Below are positions 13,190 through 23,715 of a DNA stretch of 64,000 nt, piece after piece (the first letter of the stretch is position 1; the number at the start of each line of letters is the position of its first letter). Source of the stretch: Pyxicephalus adspersus (lineage: Eukaryota > Chordata > Amphibia > Anura > Pyxicephalidae); NCBI RefSeq assembly GCF_032062135.1, contig NC_092859.1, positions 31,022,531 to 31,086,530 of the forward strand, read 5' to 3'. The position numbers and the translations under genes are program-made. The notes under the pieces were generated by a model that was not told the origin of the DNA, did not search any database, and worked only from the letters and a program-made list of their open reading frames with translations.

Positions 13190-14785
13190 TCGGTACCCAG
13201 CCTGTGAGTGGGATCAGAATTCGGGACCTGTGAGTAGATTTGGCAGCCGTAGATGGAGCGAGTTGCCCTACTTCCCATCGTTGTATTCCTATCACATCTG
13301 TGGCCATGTTTGTCTTCTTTCTTCCTTTTCATGTATTTCAAGACGGTTAGTGACTTGGGTATCAATTATGCCAGACAATTATGCTAATTACCACCAGATG
13401 CCACATCGACAGCGCATGATGCAAGTGTACATCGCAGAGGGTAAAAATTACCCAATTTACAAGGTAAATGGCAGCAATCCTAAACTACACCTAGATCAAT
13501 GTACATAAAGGAAGCTTGGATCCTTAATGGGGTGACATTTTCGCTGTTTTGTTGTATACAATTGTATATATAATGAGATAATTGCTCAGTCTGCTCGGAG
13601 AACAAGAGGGATTTCAGTTTGTACCATGCTGTTTTCAAGTAGTCCAAATTTTTCTGAGATATCACGCCGTAATAATTATGTTAACAAGATACATCTGTAA
13701 TGTGATATAAGATTTACTTCTACACCAGGAAATGATTTGTTACTTGTATCTGCAGCCTTGGGACCAGACCTGGTTGCCTGTAGATCATGGTACAGACTAA
13801 AATGTCTCAAAGCTATAATAAAGCTAACCACACGTTACCAGCTGAAGGTACATGTAGTGTTTCTTGCAGGTTTTCATTCTAATGCAAGTCTATAAGAATG
13901 CAACTATTCCTCAAAGCAGGTCAAATGCAGGTAAGAAGGAGGTTAACCACAGATCAAATGCACCTGGGTTACAAAGATGATCTAAGAAGTGTCACTTGTT
14001 GATATCAAATTGTTTCCCTAACACAAGCCCAAAGTTTACCAACAAGGACCTTTGGTCAGTCAATATGTTAACTATTGGTGAAATATAATCCAAAATGTAG
14101 CCTGCATTACTTTTTTCTACAGCTAGATGTCCCCAGTCTGACAGCCAGCTTTATTCAACCTACTTTATTTTGAGCCCAGGCTGTTCTGGACACATTATAT
14201 CCTATGACTGGACAGTGATAGGAGAAGCAGACCAGCTCTTCTTATAAGCTTGCCTTTGTTCAGTACAAAAACTTTACTTAAAATCTTACATGACTTTGTG
14301 TTTGTATATTGGCTTTCTATATCTGAAAATAGATCCACCCCATAGAATCTGACTACAATGGATTTCCCTGCAGGTGTCTCAATTAGCCAAACAGTCAGCC
14401 AAAAAGCATACAGGCAGCACTAAACCCAGCATGCTCTGCAAAGTAAGTGTAACAAATTCACTGTGTATTAATATATATGTTAATAAATATTATAAATTTA
14501 CTTATTTGGTAAACAAATAACAAACTATAGACAGGTATAATATATATATATGTATAATATATATATATACAAGGGCAGGGTTCCTTTCTAGTCTCATCTT
14601 TGTAGCACTCATTCTAATAAATTATATATATTTTGTAGTTTGTATTTTAGTATCTGTATTGCTGGATGTTCTTTTTGTACTGTGCATGACTTATGTAGGT
14701 ATTATTGGTGACTTTTTATGTTGTAATCTGTACAGCATTTCAAAAAATAATTGCATGGTATAAATAATCAGTGATATTAACCGCC
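13190..14785. other. Intergenic, nothing recognised
   Basis: AT-rich. A (TA)n-rich patch lies at about 14536-14570. No coding or RNA gene signal. Confidence 0.55.
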
Positions 14786-14789
14786 ACCT

Positions 14790-14950
14790 CCTAGATTGTA
14801 AGCTCTTCGGGGCAGGGTCCTCTCCTGTGTCACTGTCTGTATTTGTCTGTCATTTGCAACCTCTATTTAATGTGCAGCGCTGTTTAATATGTTGGCGAAA
14901 TATAAATACTGTTTATTATTAATAATAATATTAATAAAAATAATAATAAT
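14790..14950 (+). repeat. SINE-like repeat, 3' part with ATT tail
   Basis: Reads attgtaagctcttcggggca, then gtcatttgcaacctctattt and tgtgcagcgctgtttaatat, and ends in aataataatattaataaaaa. The block matches, in opposite orientation, the fragments at 17365-17462 and 45451-45580. It shares the (ATT)n tail and the tataaatactg end with the SINE at 21319-21630, so it is probably a related subfamily. Confidence 0.75.
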
Positions 14951-15511
14951 AGAGACAGCTTCTGAGGATGTCTTTTTTCATATATGGTCATGGAAGAAGG
15001 GTGTGTCAGCCCACTGCATGGACTTTAAAGACAATAGCGCCATCTTCTGGGCTACCCTTATGGGGGGAGTGACTTAGCAGGGAAGGGAAAGAAATTAACT
15101 ATTTCTGTTCTGTCTCACCAGAAAACCATATTGTGGCCCATTTGTAGACTCAGAGAGAAAATGACACAATTATTTACTGTATCATGATCTAAACTACATG
15201 TATGCTATGACTGGCAACAAGGTTGCGGTGCGGTTACTGCTTTCTCACGCCGGTGTATTGTTGCCTTGGGATAGTAGCTAATACCCATGGCAGCCCCGTA
15301 GAGAAGAATTTGGGATGGTAGAGTACCGCTCACTGCTGCCTGCTGTGAAATGCCCATATTCTGGTGTTTTAAGGACCAACTTTGTGGTGCAAGTGACCGA
15401 GTGGCTGGCAAAGTGCCAACTGCTGGGTGTTGAGCAGGATCAGTTGATCTCAATGCAGGTTTGAAACTAGCCTTACTGGAAAACAGTTGCTTAGAATTTT
15501 ATTTTTTTTAT
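14951..15511. other. Intergenic; holds one CTCF-like motif
   Basis: No gene recognised. At 15036-15050 the minus strand reads ccagaagatggcgct, one mismatch from the CTCF core CCASYAGRKGGCRSY. Open frames here are short and lack splice context. Confidence 0.5.
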
Positions 15512-15705
15512 TGTAGCAAAATAAAACCAACATCAGAATATGTTGAAAGTTTCTGACATTTTTTTGCCTACAAATGTTGCAAGTTGTCACCAGGCCTTGG
15601 TGGTTATACATAGCAGAATTTGTTTGGAGCTCTGCTGCCATCTAGTGGCCTTTTATAATTATTGTCACCTCACATCCAGGTCATATTGAGCACCTGGTAA
15701 AGTGG
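15512..15705 (+). repeat. Dispersed repeat, copy A
   Basis: Aligns by eye with 16604-16782: both contain aaagtttct(g/a)aca, a ttgcaa(g/a)ttgt(c/t)acca segment, and c(t/a)atctagtgg(c/t)c followed by a t-rich, attgtca/attgcca stretch. Orientation is the same in both. The family is not identified. Copy A carries a perfect CTCF core consensus at 15634-15648 on the minus strand; copy B carries a decayed version. Confidence 0.65.
15634..15648 (-). promoter_or_regulatory. Candidate CTCF site inside a repeat
   Basis: Minus-strand ccactagatggcagc fits CCASYAGRKGGCRSY at all positions. It lies within dispersed repeat copy A (15512-15705); in copy B the same position is mutated to ccactagattgcatc. Confidence 0.4.
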
Positions 15706-16603
15706 ACCTGTCACTGAGAGATTAAGTAAACTGCCATTTCTGACCTGGTTCTACAATATACTACTTGCCTGGTTGGTGTTTTGATTTTGTGCCTTTAATA
15801 ACTCCTGAATCATTAACTTAGAATTACTATGCAGCTGCAGTGTTCAACTAAATGTGCTGCAGTTAGCTAAATGCTGGTTTCAGGTGTGACCGAAACTAAA
15901 AAGATCAGCTTTACATCCAGGCAATTAGCATTATTTAAAATAAGTTCTATATTTTTTTCTTGAACTATTGTTACTGTGAAAATAAATAAGTAGGAATCCC
16001 TCTAAGAGCTGCAGGTAGCAGTACCAACCTGCCAGGGGTTCCAACCTTTCTCAACTATGAAATAAAAAGAGTTTGGGTTGAACAGAAGTGCAGACATACC
16101 AATTGTGATGTCTATACAGCTGGGCAAGGGCTCCTAGGGGCACATTTATACCTTATAGTTTATAAGATTTATTTTTGTGGGTCAGATGGGTGCTGGTATA
16201 CCTCCCATTATCACACCAATTTGACACAACTCATGCTTACTTAGCTTTCAATTAATATGCAATTAATATATTTTTCCACGGCTAATAGTTAAATGAGCAG
16301 ATCAAACTTGGAAGGAGGCCCTTTGGTTATCCTGTTTACCTGTAGCAGGATAAAGAGCCTCTAAATGATGTTCTATATAGAAGATAGGGAACTATTGTAT
16401 AGTAGTACAGAGAAAAAAAACTATTTTTTTTGCTAACCATAAAACTATATTGTGGGACTTTTATAGCCACCGGTTGAGAATAATTTTATAAAAAATTTTA
16501 ATTTTTACATTCTAATTAAAGAAATGTACATATATTTTCAGTGTATTAAATTGAAAATCTGTAATGCATTTATTTGTTTAGAATAAAATAAAATTATTTT
16601 CAA
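15706..16603. other. Intergenic, nothing firmly recognised
   Basis: Starts with aaagtggacctgtcactgag, a phrase also seen near 58539 (aaagtggacctgtcagatga), suggesting the edge of another dispersed repeat. Nothing else assignable. Confidence 0.5.
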
Positions 16604-16782
16604 TGCAGCAACATAAAAACAGCAACAGAAAATTACTAAAAGTTTCTAACACTTTGAGGGCCAATGTGCAAATTGTTACCAAACCTACTACACACAGCAG
16701 GGTATATGTAGAGCACTGATGCAATCTAGTGGTCATTTGTAAGTATTGCCATTTTACATTTAGTTGAAAGTCCTATTAAAGT
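16604..16782 (+). repeat. Dispersed repeat, copy B
   Basis: Diverged partner of 15512-15705, sharing the order of landmarks aaagtttctaacac, caaattgttaccaaacc and atgcaatctagtggtcattt. The two copies are about 1.1 kb apart in direct orientation. Confidence 0.65.
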
Positions 16783-17364
16783 GTGCAAGAGGTTTTGCTG
16801 CAGAAAATTGCAGTGAACTTTTTTAACAATTATATTGAGAATAAATGAGCAAAGGGAAACAGATCAATAAACAACTGTAAAACTAACTTTACAAAAAGTT
16901 ATACCAAAAGAGGTAGCTTGGGGAAAGAGGGGGGAGGGGGTAGTCCTTTCTCTAAAGGAAATGGTAATCCAGAGTTACAAAGGATTGTAACTGGCAAGGA
17001 TTGGATCCTGCCAAGGATTCCAAGTGAGTTCAAAAGTATTAGGAGTATTTTTAACAATCCAGATGAGCTTTGATTTAAGCACTGATTAGATGATGTCAAG
17101 AGACCTCTGCCCCTTTGCAAAGGCAAAAAATGTGCTGCTAATAGCCAAAGCCATGAAAACATTTTAGTTGGAATAAAGTGAGGGAGAATTAAAACATCGG
17201 TCAGATTTTCATTTCAGTTTGACAACCTTTGCCTGCATAGAAAGAGAACAAAACTCTCAACAAGGACACAGACAGCAATAAGTACCACACAGTGGTTTTG
17301 AGGCTGTCATAATCTGTGTAGAGATTAAAATGAATATAAATTATTAATTATCATCAATTTAAAG
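16783..17364. other. Intergenic, nothing recognised
   Basis: No coding, RNA or named repeat signal that I can support. Confidence 0.55.
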
Positions 17365-17462
17365 ATATTAATAATATTATTAAACAGGATTTATATACCG
17401 CCGATATAATACGCAGCGCTGTACATTAAATAGGGGTTGCAAATGACAGACGAATACAATGC
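17365..17462 (-). repeat. SINE-like 3' fragment
   Basis: taataatattattaaacagg, then ccgatataatacgcagcgct, gtacattaaataggggttgc and aaatgacagacgaatac. This is the complement of the 3' part at 14790-14950. Confidence 0.8.
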
Positions 17463-18595
17463 ATTATCATGAATAAATACTTAAATTGCATTATAATCAA
17501 CATTTATGTTCATTGTGTATTTGTATTAGGCCAGATCCCTCATTCAAAATAATCACAGCCATTTTGTTTTATCACCAGGGATGAGCTAAATTGATGAGCG
17601 AGTTATTTGTTTTTTGAACTTTCTGTGAAAATGAGAGTATTTTAATAAAATGATTAAGGTCAAATGTGAGTGTTTTTTATTTATTTGCAATAGGCTTTCA
17701 ATGGTTGCTAAAGTGTTATTACACAGACAGAAAAAATACAGTAAGAGAAACACAAAGTAAAACATAACAATGAACACTAAGGTCCATTTTGCCAACTAAG
17801 GTCCCAAGGGTGTTAGGGTGCAGGCACCCTATTTAAATTAATGATACAATATTGTGTTAATGCTTGTACTTTAACACAAGGGACACTGTGATTTGCGCTA
17901 TATTAAAATAAGCTAACAGATCTAAATTAGGAAAATTTGTGGAAAATCCTTAGAGAAAGAAGGATGAGGACAGTTTAGGAAAAGAAGTATACACAAAAAA
18001 AGTATTCAGTAATAAATTGCTAGCAAAACAATTTCTAATAATACTTTATCTGCAAAATGCTCATACTCAATGTTAAGGTGTTATTGGGCATAAAACATGC
18101 ATCACAGTTAATTAAAGTGTAAAGAAAAACTTTGTGAATTCAATGGAATCCCTTACTACATAAAGTGCAAAACCATTACATATTCCCAACACACCAACAC
18201 AAGCTTATATTGATCTTCTTGCAAAAAAAAGGTTACAAGATTTTGGTAAGTGTAGTTCCTAAAAATGAGCACAGGTGCAGTGTGAGACTAAAAAGAGGAA
18301 TTTTTCCCCTGCAGAGTTCTCCTCCTCTTTCTTTCCCTTCTTCATTGTTCAGTTGTCAGTCCTGCATTGGAGAATGCTTGGCAAGAAAAGAAGAAGTACG
18401 GTACCAGCCATCCTTGGGCATTCCTACTCCCTGCTGATCGTACAAGTTGGTGGATGGCGGGTTCTTTAAAAACATATGAAATGTGCCCAGTCCGTTTGGA
18501 AGATACTAAACTGCCTTTAGTTTTCAAACCAAGCAATCCCGCCATGGGTGTGTTGCCATCCTCCATGCTTAAACAAATTGCCCCTTCCCTTGTAA
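17463..18595. other. Intergenic, possibly 5' part of hAT element
   Basis: Overlapping short open frames lie on both strands at 18165-18600, directly 5' of the hAT transposase remnant. I cannot match them to the BED-finger or N-terminal part of a hAT transposase, so the 5' boundary of that element stays open. Confidence 0.4.
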
Positions 18596-18599
18596 TCCC

Positions 18600-19970
18600 C
18601 AGATCAGCAATCTGGTCACTGACAACAGGACTATGGCTGCATCCGGGCAAATTCACAGACACTCCCTGCTTTGTTCATGTGCTGAATCTGGTGGTGAACA
18701 CATTTCTGAAGTCCTACCCTTAGTCCTTCAGATATAAGTACATTTTTACTCTTTGTACATTCAGATATAAGCGGGGCGTTTAGGGAACATCATTTGGAGC
18801 AGGAGGTAGAGGAAGGTGTGCTACATGACCAAGATAAGGAGGAAGCACTAGAGGAGGAAATGTCAGGTATGACATTAGAAGGTAACACAGTTCATCAGTT
18901 TAGTACAGCAGTCGTCAACCAATGGTCGGTGAGACCATTTTGGTGGTGCATGGCTCTGGCCGGTGCATCCCCGGGCGGGGTCAGAAGAAGGACTCCGCTG
19001 GGGGGACGCACCGGCCAGAGCTGCGGATCATGTCCTGCATACAGATCCCGGGCTCAGGGAAATGGGTGGGTTGTGTCCTTGGACTCTGGAGAGTAGGGGG
19101 GTTCTGGCATCATGACTTCACTATGGGGGAAGTTTCTTCCCCTTTGAGTGACAATCGGCTCCCTGCACGAAGCGGGGCCGGAAAATTTAGTGGTCCGCCG
19201 GTACCAAAAGTATGATGACTACGGGTTTAGTAGACATCAATGGAGGTGAGGATGAAAACAACGATAAAGGCCCACAGTGGAGGGGAGACAGAGCATAATC
19301 ATTGTCTACCTAGGAAAGCACCTGACAAATAAGGGAAGTTGTATGTCTGCTGTTTTCCCAGTGACAAGCAAATTGATATCAAACATAGAGGTGACTACAG
19401 GATAGCCCTACTCCTAGAACCACAATATTGCAGAAAATATAAGGAAGTTTTCAAGCCTTCTTAAAGGGGGCAAAACTCTGCTATAATGTACAAAAATTGT
19501 ACACCTACTTAAGGACAGGCTTTTTTTGTAAGGTTCATAACAGTGCCTCATCTCCGCAGCATGTCTCCATTCCCCAATACAGCTGACAGATCTAGCAGCA
19601 GTATTAGTAGCAGTAGCACCCAAAATGGGCCAATTTCAAATCCTGGACCCGTCAGCCATATACTTCCAGCTGCAGCAGCATGAGGGTGGGAAGTTGGAAA
19701 ATCTGAAAGGACAGATTGGCTTATGTTATCTGGCATGCCCATAAGTGCTAGATTATTGAACTCTCAACCTATTAGATTACTGGACTAAAAAACTGGACTT
19801 TGTGCCAGAATTGTCTGAGTATGCCCTTAAGGTGCTCTTTTGTCCACCCTCGAGTGTCATAATGAAAAGAGTTTCAGCGCAGCAGGGGGAATTGTTGCTC
19901 CAAAATGGATTACTCACTGTCTCACTGTCACCAGTGTGCAGCAATTGTCATTAACTAAAATGAATAAATC
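18600..19970 (+). pseudogene. hAT-family transposase pseudogene
   Basis: Remains of a DNA transposon transposase of the hAT superfamily. Landmarks appear in the correct order but in different frames. At 18603-18641 is SNLVTDNRTMAA, the TDNA-like motif carrying a catalytic-region Asp. At 18664-18708 is PCFVHVLNLVV, which matches the CFAHTLNLVV block. At 19396-19428 is YRIALLLEPQY, resembling the ALLDPRYK block. At 19775-19852 is DYWTKKLDFVPELSEYAL, and at about 19852-19968 is the C-terminal dimerisation block with KSFSAAGGIV. Frameshifts and stops separate the blocks, and a second transposon sits between the second and third block. Intact transposases of this group are about 600-700 residues; this copy cannot make one. 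ZBED-like hAT is the closest type I recognise; the exact family is unresolved. Confidence 0.8.
18906..19224. mobile_element. hAT MITE nested in the hAT pseudogene
   Basis: A 319-bp GC-rich insert with degenerate terminal inverted repeats (left cagcagtcgtcaacc; right end the complement of ccgtagtcatcat). It is flanked by a perfect 8-bp direct repeat, gtttagta, at 18898-18905 and 19225-19232, the target-duplication length of hAT elements. The internal ggtggtgcatggctctggcc and cgcaccggccagagctg form an inverted pair. It has no coding capacity. The GC content is much higher than the surrounding sequence. Confidence 0.85.
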
Positions 19971-20270
19971 ACAGATCGGTTACCTGGTTCGGCTACCTGT
20001 TTTTCGGATGCCAAGGAATAATTGTACCACCAACCATCCTAGCACCCCCACAACCACCAATAGCACAGTTAGTGGTAAGCTGATCAGAAAAATGGGTTCA
20101 GAATGCCCCCAGGATGTCCACGGTTCTTAAAGTTTGCTAAGGAATCCGTAAGTAATTTTTATTTTTCACCAACAATATATTCATTTCAAACGTTTTTTTA
20201 AAAGAAAAAACATGAATTTGGAATCGTCAACTTTGATTCATTCTATTATGTTCACCTCTAATCAAGACTT
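19971..20270. other. 3' flank of hAT pseudogene
   Basis: Includes a proline/threonine-rich short frame (near 20030-20075) that is probably untranslated element sequence or decayed C-terminus. The terminal repeat of the hAT element was not located. Confidence 0.4.
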
Positions 20271-20720
20271 ATATAGCCAAATATCTGTGGACACCTGACT
20301 TTTACACCTGTGTGAACTTGTTGGACAAACCATTCCAAAATCATTAATATTATAAAGTTGACCATACTAATTTTAAGAGTCTCTGATCTTCTTGCAAAGG
20401 TTTTCCACAGATTTTGCAGTCTGTGGAAATGTTGAATAGGTAGACCTGGCTTGCAATTGGAATTCCAGTTCAGGTGTTCAATAGGGTTGAGGACATGACT
20501 TTCTGCAAATCACCAGCAACATCCTCAACATCAAACTGTCCAAGCTATAACTTTATGAAGGCCCAGTAACACTAGGACGAGTTTGTTGTTACAAATTTAG
20601 AACCCCACAATTGTAGTAAATGTCTTTGTATACTGTACATTCCACTGGAAACACCTTAACTCATCAAGTCTGAGGGCCATAAATGTGATGTATGTGTCCA
20701 TAAATCTTTACCCACAAAGA
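20271..20720 (-). mobile_element. Tc1/mariner remnant
   Basis: On the + strand: atatagccaaatatctgtgg and gacacctgacttttacacct at the left end, then cttgttggacaaaccattcc, gacctggcttgcaattggaa and gttcaggtgttcaatagggt. Near 20690 it ends in atgtgtccataaatcttt. These are the complements, in order, of the 3' half of vertebrate Tc1 transposase genes and their terminus. Same family as 8287-8722 and 53140-53935, opposite orientation. Coding capacity is lost through deletions. Confidence 0.8.
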
Positions 20721-21318
20721 TTATTTTATTTTAAAACGTATTTTTGCAAGTTTAGGACTTTATATGCTTGAGTAGAGTTTAAGTAATCAGGCTGAGCTCC
20801 TGTGGCCACCATAACACTAGTCCTTACAAGTTCCTTAAATGGAATACATCCCTTTTATATTTACTTTCATTTTGTAGCAGTTTTAAGGTGTTTGTGTTTG
20901 ATTAATGGTGTCTGTGAAATGTTTCACTTATCAGTCTTCTTAGATAACAAGCCCTGATAACACTAGACTCCATCACATGGCTGAAGGTAGAAGGAGAAGA
21001 GGATTAGTGACAAGGGCTGATGGTCCAGGATGTGCCAGGAAACTGGTGACAGATGCAAGTCTCCTCTCCTCTGCTCTCAGGTGATGATTCAGTGACTGAT
21101 GTTTCCTGATACAAACAAACCTGTCAGTTTTCCACACCTCATTATTCACACATCTCCATGTGTCAAAGGGAAAGGGGTTTTGCTCAGGTTAGGCCTTGGA
21201 TACAAACAAAGATTCTGCCAACTACTCTGAGTAACTGATTTATTGAATTAATAACTGATTTATTGAATTACATAGACACAAGCTGCAATAAATCACTTTA
21301 GTATTGTGGGAATATTCA
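20721..21318. other. Intergenic, nothing recognised
   Basis: Contains a short direct duplication, taactgatttattgaatta, at about 21231-21270. No coding or RNA signal. Confidence 0.55.
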
Positions 21319-21630
21319 TTTTTTATTACACAGTATTTATGTAGTGCCAACATATTACACAGCACTTTAAAAAGTCCATTGCCATGTCACTAGCTGTCCC
21401 TCAAAGGAGCTCACAATCTAATGTCCCTACCATAGTCATATGTGTTTATTGCAGTCATATGGGGGGGACAATTACCCTAACTACATATTTTTGGAATGTG
21501 GGAGGAAACCTATGCAAACACAGAGAGAACCTGCAAACTCCATGTGGATATTGTCCTGGCCAAGATTTGAACCTGGGACCTAACACTGCAAAGGCCAGTG
21601 TGCTAACCTCTGGGCCACCATGCTGCCTGC
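21319..21630 (-). repeat. tRNA-derived SINE, near full length
   Basis: Read on the minus strand the element starts gcagcatggtggcccagagg, whose tggcccagagg resembles a Pol III A box (TGGCNNAGTGG). It continues to ggttcaaatct, a good B box (GGTTCGANTCC), and then has a body with tggagtttgcaggttctctc and tttcctcccacattcc. It ends tgttggcactacataaatac. The layout of tRNA-like head, conserved body and 3' tail is that of a tRNA-derived SINE. Other copies or fragments are at 4225-4445, 5175-5275, 10288-10550 and 47290-47560. Confidence 0.85.
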
Positions 21631-21631
21631 A

Positions 21632-22074
21632 AATACTCTGTTTCCATGAAAATAAGACCGTGTCTTATTTTCATTTTTGCTCCAAAAAATGCAATGGGGC
21701 TTATTTTCAGGGGATGTCTTATTTTTTCATAAATAACAATCAACATTTATTTTTGGACCAAAAAATCAACATTTATACAAATATAGTTATGTCATCACAT
21801 TCTGGAACATCATAAATCTCCAAACACTGAAATCCATCTTGAATTTCTTGTGATATTCAGGAACAAAAATCAACATTTATTCAAATACAGTCATGTCATC
21901 ATCTTGGGGAACATTAGCAATAGTGCTTTCCTTAAATGAGCACCTCTTGTCCATTATCTATAATAAATGTAGCTTATTTTCGGGGTAGGGCTTATATTTC
22001 AAGCATCTTCAAAATACGGAAAAATCAGGCTAGAGCTTATTTTCGGGGTAGGTTTTATTTTCAGGAAACAGGAT
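21632..22074. mobile_element. MITE with aaaataag terminal repeats
   Basis: The left end atactctgtttccatgaaaa and the right end, complement of atcctgtttcctgaaaataa, form terminal inverted repeats. Near both ends the motif gcttattttc(a/g)ggg recurs. Internally, aatcaacatttatacaaata at about 21766 recurs at about 21868, a 102-bp tandem duplication. It abuts the SINE at 21319-21630 with no spacer. The superfamily is not certain. Confidence 0.7.
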
Positions 22075-23366
22075 ACATAACAATTATGATCTCTATACCT
22101 ATCCAGGTAATCGTACATAGAAGTTTAATGTATAAGGTCCAATCCCACTTTGCTATACATATTGAACATCCAATCGATGTAAGTAAGGACAGAAAGTTAT
22201 GGACAGTCTCAAACATTTGTATAGTGGGTAAAGCATTATTAATTTTTCACAGCTTTTTTGTGGTCCATTACTTTCCGTCTAGCTAACTTTCACTCCCTGT
22301 CTGATCAAAAAGTAATTAAAATATAAAATATCTGATGACTTTGTATGTTTTACGGACTATTAACGATTAAGTAACACATAACATTGTACCCTAGATTCCA
22401 TGAATCACATTCCTGATGAAGCGGTATAAATTCCCGAAATGCGACAAATTATATGTAATCATGAATATAGAACTAAATCATATGTAATCATTGAAATAAT
22501 GATTGTACAAAATATTTTCATTATTTGTTTTATAGGAACATAAATTGTTTTAAGTATTTTGTATACATAAATTATTTTTTATGTCTATTTGAGAATTGTT
22601 TATTTAATGCCTTTAAAGTTCCACTTTTGGTATTTTACATATATCCTTTTACTTTATAGGAAGAAGAAATAAGTAAAGAGTCCTTGCCATTGTTTGCTAG
22701 AAAACAGGTACCCTGTAGGAATAAACGAATAAACTGTTAAAGTGAAGAACCTCTAAAATAGAGTGGGAATGCCATATTAGTTATCCGATAACTTCCTCTT
22801 TATCCAGCAGGTGGCAGCAAGGACTAGAGGATTCTTGCCTGTGTTCCTGATGAAGTTTAAAGCATTGGAAATAAGATTCTGTCAAGGAACAATTTCCCCA
22901 TCTCTGCCACTGACACCCTCCACTTAACATCTCAGTTACCTTTTTCCTTTAACCCCGATTAACTTAAAAAGAAGTGTTAACATATTCTGTCCACATTGAC
23001 CAGAGGGCCACCCAGAAATTACCTGCCAACCAGGTAATATCCTTTTGAAATCCACATTACCTTCAGAGAGGTGACTTTGATCTTTGAAAAAAGAATGCAA
23101 ATATTTTATTTACTCAACTTTCTGAAGAGAAGAGACATGACTGGCAACCCTTTGCTGCTAAAGTTTGCATTTTAACATTTTGTGCCTGTGACATATTTGT
23201 TGCACATTCTTTATAATCCTGATTTTATTCAAAGCTTAATTCCAGGAAAACAGATAAATACATTTAGGATGCTTCAAGGGTTTTATCTGCTGAATATTTG
23301 GAATCCCGAGATTTACACAACTCTGATACAGCACAGCTCAGTCTATCGGCTTCAGTTCAGTAACAC
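22075..23366. other. Intergenic; holds a CTCF consensus motif
   Basis: No gene recognised. cctgatgaagcggtataaat near 22412 resembles a phrase common in frog dispersed repeats. A CTCF-type core sits at 22804-22818 (listed separately). Confidence 0.5.
22804..22818 (+). promoter_or_regulatory. Candidate CTCF site
   Basis: ccagcaggtggcagc matches every position of the CTCF core consensus CCASYAGRKGGCRSY. It lies about 10 kb upstream of wnt7b exon 1A in otherwise unassigned DNA. A second perfect core is at 15634-15648 on the minus strand, so the two face in opposite orientations. Occupancy cannot be inferred from sequence alone. Confidence 0.45.
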
Positions 23367-23369
23367 TTA

Positions 23370-23712
23370 AGCTGCGTACACACTTCCAATTTTTGTCGTT
23401 GGAAAGGATCTTTCACGATCCTTTCCAACGACAAGGGAGTGCACGATGCATGAACGGTGCTGTACATACAGCACCGTTCATGCTCTATGGAGAGGGGAGG
23501 GGGAGAGCGACGGAGCGGCACCCTGCTGCGCGCTCTCCCCTTCCCTTTCATTAGGATCGGCTGTCGTCCATCGTCCGTGGATCCGGCAGGTCGGTCGTCC
23601 GGATGATGGACGACACCGACACGACACCGACTGTACACACGGCAGATTTTCCGCCCAATAATTGGCCGATGCCGATTATCGGGCGATAAAAATCTGACGT
23701 GTGTACGTAGCT
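23370..23712 (+). mobile_element. PIF/Harbinger-like MITE, copy 1
   Basis: Terminal inverted repeats agctgcgtacacac and gtgtgtacgtagct are flanked on both sides by TTA (23367-23369, 23713-23715), the target duplication typical of PIF/Harbinger. Just inside the left end are two strong hairpins: 23393-23434 (18-bp arms around tttcac) and 23448-23483 (17-bp arms, 2-base loop). The GC-rich interior contrasts with the AT-rich surroundings. Open frames through it are non-coding. A second copy is at 25710-26034 in inverted orientation. Confidence 0.85.
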
Positions 23713-23715
23713 TTA

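Noticed and set aside
18367..18723. 118-codon + strand frame as an independent gene
   Set aside because: Its C-terminal part contains the hAT CFVHVLNLVV block and the preceding TDN block is in another frame; it belongs to the broken transposase.
21319..21630. Functional tRNA gene from A- and B-box-like sequences
   Set aside because: The boxes sit in a degenerate SINE head with no foldable acceptor or anticodon arms; several eroded copies of the same unit occur in the window.
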